Assembly: GCF_018130065.1 (NCBI RefSeq)
Contig: NZ_JAFCME010000003.1
Span: 118,501-182,500, forward strand
From: Bradyrhizobium sp. AUGA SZCCT0158
Lineage (GTDB): Bacteria; Pseudomonadota; Alphaproteobacteria; Rhizobiales; Xanthobacteraceae
DNA length: 64,000 nucleotides
Direction: 5' to 3'
The position numbers and the translations under genes were made by a program. Positions 8,901 to 17,020 of this stretch are shown here, one piece after another. The notes beneath the pieces were generated by a model that saw nothing but the letters and a program-made list of their open reading frames with translations, was not told the origin of the DNA and ran no database searches. The stretch's first letter is position 1; each line of letters starts with the position of its first letter.

Positions 8901-10271
8901 TCGGGCAATCTGATCCAGGACGTCGTGAAGAACGCGAGCGGCGTAACGACCTCAAACTATAACGGGTCGGAGCTGTCCTCGGTCTATATCGTCGGTGCCA
9001 ACGGCTCGAAGGAAGCGAAGATTTACGACAGCGCTGGCCGGATCGCCAGCGACCTGGTCCAGAACAAGGATGGCTCGTCTTCGAACACGCTGTTTTCGGA
9101 GGGCGTCAAGACCAAGATGTATGTCACCAACGCCGACGGCAGCAACGACAACACCTACTACAACATCACCGGCCAGGCCTACACCACCCGGTCCCAGCAC
9201 TACGATGCCGCCGGCAAGATGACGGCGGATACCCGCTGGCACGCCGACGGCACACTCGAATATCGCCAGGTCATCAGCGGCGACGGCACCAAGGTGACGG
9301 ACCTCTACGACAGCACCGGTCACAAGCTAACCGAGATCACCCACCACACGGACGGTTCCACGGTGACCGATAGTTACAACGCATCGACCGGTGCGCTGGT
9401 TCAGGACGTCGTCAAGACGGCCGGGGGTGACGTCACCACCACGAATTATTCCGGCGGCGTCATCGCCTCGATCTACGTCGCCAACGCGGACGGCTTCAAG
9501 GAAAGCAAGCTGTTCGACTCGGCCGGAAACATGACCAGCGATTACGTTCAGAACACGGATGGCTCATCCTCGAACACGCTGTACTCGTCAGGCGTCAAGA
9601 TGAAGATGTATGTCAGCAACGCCGATGGCAGCGATGACAACTACTACTACAACATCACCGGCCAGACCTACACGACCCAGATCCAGCATATCGACGCCGC
9701 GGGCAAGATCACCTCTGACACGCGCCTGCACGCCGACGGATCTCTGGATTACAAGCAGGTCATCCACTCCGATGGCAGTAAGGTAACCGATCTGTACGAC
9801 AGCGCCGGGACCAAGACCCAGGAAATCGTCAACAACGCCGACGGTACCAAGGACGTCTACAAATATGCCGTCACCGACAACCCGGGCGCGACCCTGCACG
9901 AAAGCTATGCCGCCGGCGGCACGCTGCTGCAGCTCGATCTTCTGAAGAGCAACGGAGCCCACACCGTCACGGCTGTCAGCGCCGGTCAGTCGATACAGGG
10001 CGGAAACGGAAACGACTTGTTCTCAGCCGCCCCGGGATCGACGACGATCGTCTTCGACCATGGCAATGACCAGATCAACAGCTTCCAGGCCGGCGCCGCG
10101 GCCAACCATGATACGATCAAGATCGCAGCATCGCTGGTCGCCGACTACAGCCACCTTCAGTTTACGCAATCCGGAGCCGACACGCTGATCCACCTGTCAG
10201 CCACGGATTCGATCACGCTGAAGAACGTTTACGCGACGAACCTCGATCACAGCAACTTCCTGTTCGTCTGA
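5904..10271 (+). CDS. Giant type I-secreted glycosidase with tandem repeats and RTX-like C-terminus
   Basis: This is a 1455-residue protein without an N-terminal signal peptide. Residues 1-400 look like a clan GH-A TIM barrel: GLNEAN supplies Asn115-Glu116 (acid/base) and ITETGY supplies Glu217 (nucleophile). A proline-rich linker (about 402-420) follows. Five tandem ~162-residue repeats then share DGSSSNTL, VKTKMYV, NADGS and WHADG. The C-terminus has GGNGND at 1366-1371, a hydrophobic DTLIHL segment and a terminal NFLFV, as in RTX/type I substrates. Rhizobial EPS glycanases such as PlyA and ExsH use the PrsDE exporter, so export and EPS cleavage or anchoring is a fair inference. No type I transporter lies in this window. 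Confidence 0.8.
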   Translation: MTTSADQTVLSASSFVSSIGVNTHVGYSWGSYDNLALLQDSLEYLGVTKLRDGLTNIPEAQPVLNGLAADGYKFDLVVPSGVPAGGSAALQQYLATVEQFSTAHAGSVIALEGLNEANLQAFSYNGSSTIEAAAQFQAAYFAAVNGNAALANIAVYNLSLGYNDLADYAKLGDLSGASDFANSHAYVSTSSTPHAALQLLLANAKSVSSGNPAVITETGYTTQTDTPYIGASENVQAKSILNTLVDAFKGGVGTTYLYQLLDAGASGVSNDPEMNFGLFNSDGTPKLAATAVHNLTTILSDDGTGGHQPTAQLGYSLSNMPDTGNSMVLGKSNGAYELVIWAEPKVWNDATDTEISNPSQPVTVNLGGVHHSVSVYDPLSGSTPIATYTDVSQITVPLSDHPLIIEIDAPAPAPEEPLPTNVSGTAAEIALQLSDLNTNESLATITLTDTHVLPVASESTMKYMISHYGNALSAIQGGYSFSVTTSTSAWSVTKLFDSSANLQSTSTSNFTGGMITSKSTIFADGSTDSTLYTAGVATQQVTVDAATGSRETKKFDAVNGKLTAELVQNTDGSSSNTLYSAGVKTKMYVTNADGSHDNSYYNVTGQNYTTQTQHYSPTGQLTSDSRWHADGSLAYTQTIAGDGSSKLTTLYDATGHKTTVIAWNSAATTTGKYDVSGNLVQEVVRTVTGDVTTSNYNGSVLSSVYVASSNGTKEAKIYDSAGRLTSDLIQKTDGSSSNTLYSANVKTKMYVTNADGSQDNSYYNITGKSYTTQKQHYDSKGVLTADTRWHADGTLDYTKVISSDGSSKVTTLYDAAGHKATVTSWTPTATTIEKYNSSGNLVQEVVQTTTGNVTTSNYNGSVLASVYIANADGSKEAKLYDSAGRLSSDLVQNKDGSSSNTLFSAGVKTKVYVSNADGSQDNTYFNIAGQSYTSRTQHYDSKGVMTAETRWHADGSLDYHQVVSSDGSSKVTALYDSTGHKTTVIRWNPTATKTEKYDTSGNLIQDVVKNASGVTTSNYNGSELSSVYIVGANGSKEAKIYDSAGRIASDLVQNKDGSSSNTLFSEGVKTKMYVTNADGSNDNTYYNITGQAYTTRSQHYDAAGKMTADTRWHADGTLEYRQVISGDGTKVTDLYDSTGHKLTEITHHTDGSTVTDSYNASTGALVQDVVKTAGGDVTTTNYSGGVIASIYVANADGFKESKLFDSAGNMTSDYVQNTDGSSSNTLYSSGVKMKMYVSNADGSDDNYYYNITGQTYTTQIQHIDAAGKITSDTRLHADGSLDYKQVIHSDGSKVTDLYDSAGTKTQEIVNNADGTKDVYKYAVTDNPGATLHESYAAGGTLLQLDLLKSNGAHTVTAVSAGQSIQGGNGNDLFSAAPGSTTIVFDHGNDQINSFQAGAAANHDTIKIAASLVADYSHLQFTQSGADTLIHLSATDSITLKNVYATNLDHSNFLFV
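7560..9855 (+). repeat. Five in-frame tandem repeats of ~486 bp inside the secreted glycosidase gene
   Basis: The conserved codons for DGSSSNTL begin at 7614, 8100, 8586, 9069 and 9558, giving periods of 486, 486, 483 and 489 bp (162, 162, 161 and 163 codons). Each unit also carries a KTKMYV-like strand, NADGS, a WHADG-like turn, and S-N-Y-N-G or equivalent. The nucleotide identity between units looks high enough to favour slippage or recombination. Indels between units are multiples of three. Confidence 0.9.
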
Positions 10272-10277
10272 GGCGGG

Positions 10278-10303
10278 CGATGCGCTCTCACGCGAGCGCA
10301 TCG
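10278..10303. terminator. Hairpin between convergent genes
   Basis: A perfect 10-bp stem (CGATGCGCTC / GAGCGCATCG) with a 6-nt loop lies just after the glycosidase stop codon and is followed by GCTTTCTC. The T-tract is short, so it is a weak intrinsic terminator or an mRNA 3'-stabilising hairpin. Confidence 0.55.
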
Positions 10304-10443
10304 GCTTTCTCAGGGCAGGAATCGCGGCGGACCGAGCGGACAAGCCCCGGCCAACGGGGCAAGTCTTCATCGCTGGAGGTTTTAGGGCTCAAGGCTTCCT
10401 GGTTGGTTCCCAAAACCTCGACGTACCGGATCGCCGGACCGGG

Positions 10444-11178
10444 TTACGCCCGGCCGGGCGTCACCGAGCCGGTGAAGATGATGTCCTCGGCAAGCAGAGG
10501 CAAACGCCGCAGCAGCATCGTCTTCATCATGCCGGCCCGCTTGAACGTTGCCATCTGGATCTCCTCCGGAGAAAATCCAGCATCCAGGGCAATTTTTGCG
10601 ATCGTGTAAGGCGTAAAGAAGAAGCGATGGTCGGAATTGATCGTTTCGGTGTTGTTCAGGATTCCCTTGATGTTACCGCCCCTGAACGCGTTCGGCACGG
10701 TAATGACGATTTTCTCGACGACATCACCATAGTTCTCTCTAAATCGACCGAGAAAAGACACCGGGTTCGGTATGTGCTCAACCACCTCACCGAACAGGGC
10801 AATATCGAACTTCCGGCCGGAGATCTGGTCAATCTTCTGGCCGGACGTCACATCGCCGGACACCATGTTGTCGAGTCCGGAAATCCGGCTCGCCTCCCGC
10901 ACCGCGTCCGCATCGATATCGACACCGACCGTATACTCGGAGCACTCCGTGATCAGACCATGGAGCCAATCCCGGTGATCGATCTTCTTCTTGATGAGAG
11001 GAACGTGGTCGCAGCATCCGACATGAAGAACCCGCTTTCCGCGGCACATGTCGATCAATACGTCACTTCGGTACCTGACACCCGTCTTGCCGCTGTAAGT
11101 CACGGCCATGTTCTCGTTGAACTTCGTACCTGCAAGATATGGAAAAATGCCCGTAAAGTCGGTCATGATGGACGACAT
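10444..11178 (-). CDS. Class I SAM-dependent methyltransferase
   Basis: This is a 244-residue soluble methyltransferase of the Methyltransf_11/23 type. Motif I is VLHVGCCDH (about 50-58), the acidic loop at the end of strand 2 is GVDIDADAV, and motif IV-like FGEVVEHI follows. It probably methylates a sugar hydroxyl in the EPS, or a nucleotide-sugar. The start at 11178 is supported by GAGGAGAT 6 nt upstream. It lies 138 bp downstream of the operon of acyltransferases, flippase and polymerase and may be its last gene. Substrate is unknown. Confidence 0.85.
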   Translation of the reverse strand: MSSIMTDFTGIFPYLAGTKFNENMAVTYSGKTGVRYRSDVLIDMCRGKRVLHVGCCDHVPLIKKKIDHRDWLHGLITECSEYTVGVDIDADAVREASRISGLDNMVSGDVTSGQKIDQISGRKFDIALFGEVVEHIPNPVSFLGRFRENYGDVVEKIVITVPNAFRGGNIKGILNNTETINSDHRFFFTPYTIAKIALDAGFSPEEIQMATFKRAGMMKTMLLRRLPLLAEDIIFTGSVTPGRA

Positions 11179-11316
11179 TCTGATCTCCTCGTCGACTAAC
11201 CCCCAATGAACGATCGTCGATCAACGCCACAACTGCGATTTTAACAAGGCCGTCACGCCAGGGCGGGCTGACGATCTGCGACGAAAGCGAAAGTGATCTC
11301 CTGGCCGGAGCGACGG

Positions 11317-11886
11317 CTAGGACGACGACGATGCGGAACGCATCGACTTGGCCGGAATCCCCGCGACCACTGCTTTCGGCAAAACATCCCGATTGACCAC
11401 CGAGTTTGCTGCTATCGTTGCACCTTCACCAATCTTGATGGGTCCTATGATGACAGCACCGGCATAGACGACGACACCGTCTCCAATGCGCGGGCAGCCC
11501 GGCTGGTTCCAGGCACGTCGACCGAGTGTCACGTTATGATAAAGCATAACCGCACTCCCGACATGCGAGCCCTCCCCAACCACAAGCCCGGTAGGGTGTG
11601 GAAGCTTGAGTCCCGGGCCGATTTCCGCGAGCAACGAGATATAGCAGCCGCGTCGCGCGAGGGAACGCACGATCAGCCAGGCGATACCGTGCCCCCAACG
11701 CGTGTTGAAGCGCAGCCATTTGGCAGCACGCCACCAGGTGATCACCGTAAAGCCGGGATCGGTTATCAAGGCAACCGCGGCAGCAACTACGCCGGAATTC
11801 CCGGTGTTCGCCAGCAAATCCGCCCGCCACGCGGCCTGGGGAGGCTCGCGCCTCACCATCTCATCTGTTTCGACATGTGCGTTCAT
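11317..11886 (-). CDS. Hexapeptide-repeat acyltransferase, serine acetyltransferase-like
   Basis: This is a 189-residue protein with a CysE/EpsC-like left-handed beta-helix. The helical N-terminal part (about 1-85) is followed by hexapeptide turns such as IGPGLKLPHPTGLVVGEG, MLYHNVTLGRR and IGDGVVVYAGAVIIGPIKIG, ending VAGIPAKSM. His in LPHP and YHNV is expected to be catalytic. Its setting, 12 bp downstream of the flippase gene in an EPS operon, suggests O-acetylation of a sugar or lipid-linked intermediate rather than cysteine synthesis. Confidence 0.85.
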   Translation of the reverse strand: MNAHVETDEMVRREPPQAAWRADLLANTGNSGVVAAAVALITDPGFTVITWWRAAKWLRFNTRWGHGIAWLIVRSLARRGCYISLLAEIGPGLKLPHPTGLVVGEGSHVGSAVMLYHNVTLGRRAWNQPGCPRIGDGVVVYAGAVIIGPIKIGEGATIAANSVVNRDVLPKAVVAGIPAKSMRSASSSS

Positions 11887-11898
11887 ATCAAGGATCTC

Positions 11899-13353
11899 TC
11901 ACGTCGCCGAGGGAACGTCTAACGGTTGTGCTTCAATTGATCGGCCGAGCAACGATCGCACGCTGCCGCGAATCTGATGCCTGAATGCGACGTAACAGGA
12001 CAGCACGACCACCAGATATAGACTGGTTGCAAGCAGCCAATGCTTCATGCTTGACACATCGGCCGACGTCGCCGCGAGAGCCACGACGGTCCCGGCCAAG
12101 GTCGCGATGCTCGCTGGGAGCAGGGATTTGACGATCGACATGAAAGGCAGCCCGGTATTTCGGCTGCCAACCACCAGCATGAACGTGCACACGATGATCG
12201 CCGTGACAAGATACACGATAGCAACGGCCTTGAGACCGAATGGCAGCGCCACCACGAAAGACAGGATCATGGCGATGCTGTTGGCGCTGCTGATCCAGAA
12301 CTGCAGACGGGCTTTCCCGCGCGCGAGCAGAATCGGGCCGGCATAGGCAGCAATGGATTGCGCGGCCCCCGCCGGGGCAAGCGCGCTAACCAGCGGCAAT
12401 ACGTCCTGCCAATGCGGCGAAAGGAATGTCGTCACCGGGTAGTAGAGCCCAAACGTCAGATAGATCATCGCGGGGAAGGTAATCATCGCCGTCACACTCA
12501 GCATCGCGCAGATCGCCGCGTTCTGCTCTGCGTGCCGCCCGTTACCGGACATGCGGCTCAGCGTCGCCATCAAGACACCGCCGCCTGGCCACGAAAGGAT
12601 CATCAACGGAAAGATCATGAACTGAAAGGCCAGGCCAAAGAGCCCTACCGCGGCCGCGCCCAGCTTCGCACCAATCAGCAGATTGCCGATGTTGCGCGCG
12701 GCGAAATTGAGAATGTTCGAGGCCAGTATCCAGCTCCCGAAGGAGAGCATCGAACCAACACCACGCCATCGGAAGTTGAGCCTGATCTGATGCCGCGTAA
12801 TCGCGTAGAAAGCGATCGCGCGAATGATCTGCATCAGGACGTAATATGAAATCAGCGCCCAGATCCCCCAGCCCAGAACGGCTCCGAGGACGCCCACGGA
12901 CGCGGCGGTGATTGACGCGCCGGCCTCCACCATCGCCACGGTCTGGTAACGCAACGCGCGCTCGAGCACCGCACGCGGTCCGAGCGCCGCTATGGAAAGG
13001 ACGACGGAGACGGACAGCGCGGTCAGCACGCCCGACAGGCCATCCATCTTCACGGCCCCGGCCAGCGGCCCCGCTACAACCGCCAGCACCACAGCACAGC
13101 CGATGCCGATCGCCAGCATCATGGTCACGGCCGCTCCGGTCTCCTCATGCGAGAGCGAGCCTCGCTGTATCATCGCGCTCGACAAGCCAAGATCGGTGAG
13201 AAGGGCTATGAAGGCGACAAACGGCAGCGAGAAGGCGACCAGACCGAACTCGGCCGGGGTGACGAAATAGGTCATCAGCAGCGTCATCAGAAACTGGACG
13301 ACCGATTTCACGATGTTCACGCCGGACATCGAGAGCAGATTTTTCAGGATCAT
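11899..13353 (-). CDS. Wzx-type flippase (MOP superfamily)
   Basis: This is a 484-residue protein from the chosen start, with about 12-14 transmembrane segments beginning LLSMSGVNIVKSVVQFLMT. It belongs to the polysaccharide transporter (PST/Wzx) family that translocates undecaprenyl-linked oligosaccharides. The open frame continues upstream to 13500, but the extra 49 residues are hydrophilic and overlap the preceding gene, so ATG 13353 just before the first membrane helix is preferred. It sits 12 bp from the hexapeptide acyltransferase gene and 121 bp after the acyltransferase gene, in one minus-strand operon. Confidence 0.88.
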   Translation of the reverse strand: MILKNLLSMSGVNIVKSVVQFLMTLLMTYFVTPAEFGLVAFSLPFVAFIALLTDLGLSSAMIQRGSLSHEETGAAVTMMLAIGIGCAVVLAVVAGPLAGAVKMDGLSGVLTALSVSVVLSIAALGPRAVLERALRYQTVAMVEAGASITAASVGVLGAVLGWGIWALISYYVLMQIIRAIAFYAITRHQIRLNFRWRGVGSMLSFGSWILASNILNFAARNIGNLLIGAKLGAAAVGLFGLAFQFMIFPLMILSWPGGGVLMATLSRMSGNGRHAEQNAAICAMLSVTAMITFPAMIYLTFGLYYPVTTFLSPHWQDVLPLVSALAPAGAAQSIAAYAGPILLARGKARLQFWISSANSIAMILSFVVALPFGLKAVAIVYLVTAIIVCTFMLVVGSRNTGLPFMSIVKSLLPASIATLAGTVVALAATSADVSSMKHWLLATSLYLVVVLSCYVAFRHQIRGSVRSLLGRSIEAQPLDVPSAT

Positions 13354-13474
13354 GACGTCATCCGTACGTTGTTCGTGCAGCCGACACAGAAAACGCGCCG
13401 GCACAGGCAAAGGTCCGCTCCACGTCTGGCGAACGAGGCCGTGATCGTCGGGGATGAAGGTTCGAAATCCGACA

Positions 13475-14515
13475 TCATGCCTCGACCCGCTTGGGTACAC
13501 GACCGATCGTTCTGAAAAACGTCAGCAATGGCCTCTCGACCAGCAAGTAGAATACTACGCCTACCGCCACACCCCCCGTTGCAACCATCACGAACAGCAG
13601 TTCGTTCGGAATACCCAGCGCTTTCAGCTTGGTCGCGACTTTGGCGAAACCCGAAAGCGCCGGAAAATGAACGAGGTAGATCGAATAGGACGCCTCGCCG
13701 AGGAATATGAGAACACGTGGTAATCGCAGCGCCGTCTTCGTCTCGAGTACGACCCCGCCCAAAATCATCAGCATCGCGCCGACGCCGTAGCACCAGGTGG
13801 AGATCGCGTTCTTCAAGAGGGCGCCGTAGGCAACGGCTATCCATGTGCCGCCGAAAAGGACGACCCCAAGCGTCAAGCAGAGCTTCGGGGACACAATGTC
13901 CCGGCGATTGAACAGCCAGTACGCCAGAATCCCCAAGCCAAAGAGCACATGAGCGGGATGGAAAACAAATGCGAGCGGATAGGCCGGGAACAATACGGGT
14001 TGCACGAAAGACATCGCCAGCCAAACCGCCCCCGCGATCCAGCCGATCATGGGGTTCCAGATCGCTACCGCAAAGATGGCATAGAAGATCATCTCGTGGC
14101 GCAGCGTCCAGACCACGTCGATAATCGGCTCGTGCTCTATCGGCAACAACAGGAAGGACGAGAATAGGTCATAAAAGCTCAGATCTGCCTTCATCAGAAG
14201 CACGAGCGGAACGACACAGATCAGAGCGACCCAAAGCGCCGGATATATTCTTTGGACGCGACGCCAGACGAAGCGGAGGGCATTGTCGCGATCGCCAAAG
14301 TCATTGGCATGCGCCAGGAATATGACAAAGCCGCTCAAGACAAAGAAGTACATGACGCCGGAATCTCCGGCGTTGAAAATCGGGAATACGTTCTCACCGA
14401 GGTATTTGGGCTGGGCGAGCGTCCTGGTCGTGTGATGACCCACCACGGCGAGCGCCGCGAAGGCGCGTCCCAGCTGCAAGGTGTCCAGACTGCGTCTTGA
14501 GGCCAGTTCCATCAT
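13475..14515 (-). CDS. Acyltransferase 3 family membrane protein
   Basis: This is a 346-residue protein with about 10 membrane segments and the acyltransferase-3 (NodX/OafA/ExoZ-like) N-terminal signature LQLGRAFAALAVVGHHTTR (catalytic-region His), followed by YFFVLSGFVIFL. These enzymes acetylate or otherwise acylate exopolysaccharide sugars. Its start overlaps the stop of the upstream acyltransferase gene by ATGA, showing translational coupling. It is one of three acyltransferase-3 genes in this operon. Confidence 0.92.
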   Translation of the reverse strand: MMELASRRSLDTLQLGRAFAALAVVGHHTTRTLAQPKYLGENVFPIFNAGDSGVMYFFVLSGFVIFLAHANDFGDRDNALRFVWRRVQRIYPALWVALICVVPLVLLMKADLSFYDLFSSFLLLPIEHEPIIDVVWTLRHEMIFYAIFAVAIWNPMIGWIAGAVWLAMSFVQPVLFPAYPLAFVFHPAHVLFGLGILAYWLFNRRDIVSPKLCLTLGVVLFGGTWIAVAYGALLKNAISTWCYGVGAMLMILGGVVLETKTALRLPRVLIFLGEASYSIYLVHFPALSGFAKVATKLKALGIPNELLFVMVATGGVAVGVVFYLLVERPLLTFFRTIGRVPKRVEA

Positions 14516-15564
14516 GCCAGATGCCCCGCTCCATCAGGCGTCCGAAACAGCCGACGTCGAAACGCCGCGTCCAGAAAACGCCGAAGACGCACCTCGAAAA
14601 GTTCGTAACTTATCCCTCCGGCGATAAGTGACAGGACGAAGCCCAGAACCGCAAAGGCAGCAGAGAGCAGCCACAGATCCACGCCGCGTCCGGCAAGATT
14701 CGCTCCGATCATTTGCAGTGGGAAAAGGGCGAAGGGATGCACCAGATAAAGGCTGTAGCTGATCTTGCCGAGATATTGCAGCGATGGCGCGCTCAACGCC
14801 GCCGCAACACCGGAGTTTTGCGCCAACACCATTCCGAACAGCAGAAGGCCAGGTATGAGGCCGACAAACGGGTGCAGATACTCGATCGATAGATACATCG
14901 CGATGCCGCATACCGCACCGGCCAGCAACCCGGTCCACCCGCGCAGCCGGATCGGCATATCGACGGCGCTGAACAGCAGCCCAACCAGGAAATACGCGGC
15001 AATCGGCCGAAACCATATGCCTGCCAGAGCCAGAGCAATCAGCGGCAGCGCCAGCATCCAGTTTCTCCGCCGAGCCACCGCTACGAAAATCGCGGCGAAC
15101 AGAATGTAGAACGCCCACTCATAGCTCAGCGTCCAGGCGTTCTGCTGGCCGATCGGAAGCCCCAGGGCATCGGGCAAGAACGCAAGGTTGACGAAGAACA
15201 ACTGGACGTAAGTTCCAACATCAATCCCCTTGAAGAACTTGTAGCCGACGATCGGGCCGATGGTGAACAGCGTCAGATGCAGGATGACGAAGACGGGAAG
15301 GATGCGAAGACAACGATCATAGAAGAATTTGGCAACGCTGCGGTGGCGCACCAGGCTGGCCGGAATCAGGAAGCCGCTGATCATGAAGAACAGTTCGACG
15401 CCATGTCCGCCCATATTGATGGTCGATCCCAGCCACGGCCAGATCGGCGCCATGAAACCCGCCAGCAGCGGCATGTCGTAGAGATGCACGATCAGGACAC
15501 TCAGCGCAGCGATGCCGCGCAGTCCCTGGACGGCCGGAAGGAAATCCTGTTTTGGAGCGTTCAC
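14512..15564 (-). CDS. Acyltransferase 3 family membrane protein
   Basis: This is a 350-residue multi-pass protein with VQGLRGIAALSVLIVHLYDM and ELFFMISGFLI, the acyltransferase-3 signature including the conserved Arg and His. The GTG at 15564 is chosen because GGGAGGA lies just upstream. The longer frame to 15690 would overlap the polymerase gene with non-homologous sequence. Likely role: O-acylation of the polysaccharide during assembly. It is coupled by ATGA to the next acyltransferase gene. Confidence 0.9.
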   Translation of the reverse strand: MNAPKQDFLPAVQGLRGIAALSVLIVHLYDMPLLAGFMAPIWPWLGSTINMGGHGVELFFMISGFLIPASLVRHRSVAKFFYDRCLRILPVFVILHLTLFTIGPIVGYKFFKGIDVGTYVQLFFVNLAFLPDALGLPIGQQNAWTLSYEWAFYILFAAIFVAVARRRNWMLALPLIALALAGIWFRPIAAYFLVGLLFSAVDMPIRLRGWTGLLAGAVCGIAMYLSIEYLHPFVGLIPGLLLFGMVLAQNSGVAAALSAPSLQYLGKISYSLYLVHPFALFPLQMIGANLAGRGVDLWLLSAAFAVLGFVLSLIAGGISYELFEVRLRRFLDAAFRRRLFRTPDGAGHLA

Positions 15565-15664
15565 CTCTGCTTCCTCCCGCACTGAGAAGGAGGCAGGGCA
15601 GAGCCAAGCGCCGGCGCGTGCGAAAAAGGCACTATCAGCGCCGGTGAGTGCCACGAGTTTTTCA

Positions 15665-17020
15665 TCATGCCGGCCGCGATGCCAGACCATCGATGCCAGG
15701 CGCTATCGGTGTAGAACTCGCGAGATCCTGATCGAGCGCGCGTCGCTTGGCGAACATCTGGCTAAACGCGGCGCCAATCATGATCAATCCGCTGGCGGGT
15801 CCATAGGCCAGCACCGTGATGGTAAAGAGGTTCATTGCGATCGTGCCGGACAGTTTGTAGATATCCCTGGTCTTCGAGACCGCGGCGATCGCGAAAACCA
15901 TGAACAGGACGAAAATCGGGCCGAACATCAGATACGTGCCGATATAGAAATTATCGACCGGCACATAGTAGCTGAGCTTGTTCGAAAACAGCTGCTGCGG
16001 ATAGTTGAAACAGCCGAGGCCGCAACCGGTCACGAATCCCACGGGCATGAGCTCTTGCATATACACAAACGGCAGCTGCCAGCTGTTATTGACGCGATCC
16101 TGAAGGCTGAAGAATCCCCGGGAGATGCTGGTGAGGCCGTCGCCCGCGAAGAAGACCATCAACACGACGGGAACCAGGATCGATGCAAAGGAGAGCAGCG
16201 CCATCCGGCGCAGCATGGGAAATCTCTCGCGTTCCGGAAGCATTCGAATGATAACCAGGCACACCAGGTACATTATCATCACGCCCAGCGTGGTCTTGCT
16301 GGTCGTGAGCTTGATGGCGTAGAGGCCCACCGGTGCCCAGATGCAGACCCACAGCATACTCTTGCGAGCCGACGTAAACACGAAAGTAATGAACACGAAA
16401 AAGGCCGCCATGGTGCTGTCGGCGGCGAACCCCGCCAGTCGCGTCTCCGACGCGGCCCACCAAAGTCTGGTCGCCTGGCGCGTTGCTCCCAACGTTTCGT
16501 AAGCAAAACCAACCCACGGAAACTGCACGCGCGATGAAATGAAGATGCCGATAATGGTAATGAAGAAGATCGGGTGGATCAGGGCAAGAAGCTGCTTGTA
16601 CTGGCTGAAATCGCGCCTGCAAAAGCAGAACCCCACGAACACGGGCGCGATCATCTTGAACGACGACGCCATGCCGGCGAAGTAGCCCAGAAAGACAAAT
16701 CCGACGTACAACGCGAAGGCGATGTACAGCAGCGTGAGGACAGCGATCAGGCTTTTGCCCTTGATGATGTAGCGCTGGATAAAGGCCAGAATGCACATCA
16801 GCGCAAAGATGTCCGGCAGAAACCACAGCACGTCCAGCTTGGTGAGACTGAGATAGTAGCGCAGGGCGCCGGCAAAGGCGTCGCGATAGAAATAGAGAAG
16901 CAGTGCAATCGCCTCGACGTTCCAGATGCCGATCTCCGGCAACTGGTTGTTTAGAGGCAACGGCTCCGGAGCTTTGAAATCCGGTGCTGTGAGGGATGAC
17001 GACGACGAGCGGTTCGTCAT
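15665..17020 (-). CDS. Wzy-like O-antigen/EPS polymerase
   Basis: This is a 451-residue protein with about 10-12 membrane segments, a Ser-rich cytosolic N-terminus, and a larger hydrophilic loop before the last helices containing GCGLGCFNYP. This layout is that of O-antigen polymerase/ligase (Wzy/WaaL) proteins, which join repeat units in the periplasm. AGGAGG lies just before ATG 17020, and the start overlaps the stop of the upstream acyltransferase by ATGA. Wzy proteins diverge strongly, so the call depends on topology and context. Confidence 0.75.
   Translation of the reverse strand: MTNRSSSSSLTAPDFKAPEPLPLNNQLPEIGIWNVEAIALLLYFYRDAFAGALRYYLSLTKLDVLWFLPDIFALMCILAFIQRYIIKGKSLIAVLTLLYIAFALYVGFVFLGYFAGMASSFKMIAPVFVGFCFCRRDFSQYKQLLALIHPIFFITIIGIFISSRVQFPWVGFAYETLGATRQATRLWWAASETRLAGFAADSTMAAFFVFITFVFTSARKSMLWVCIWAPVGLYAIKLTTSKTTLGVMIMYLVCLVIIRMLPERERFPMLRRMALLSFASILVPVVLMVFFAGDGLTSISRGFFSLQDRVNNSWQLPFVYMQELMPVGFVTGCGLGCFNYPQQLFSNKLSYYVPVDNFYIGTYLMFGPIFVLFMVFAIAAVSKTRDIYKLSGTIAMNLFTITVLAYGPASGLIMIGAAFSQMFAKRRALDQDLASSTPIAPGIDGLASRPA

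Noticed and set aside
7614..9855. CRISPR array or satellite DNA
   Set aside because: The period is ~486 bp and always in frame. Units encode protein repeats and there are no spacers.
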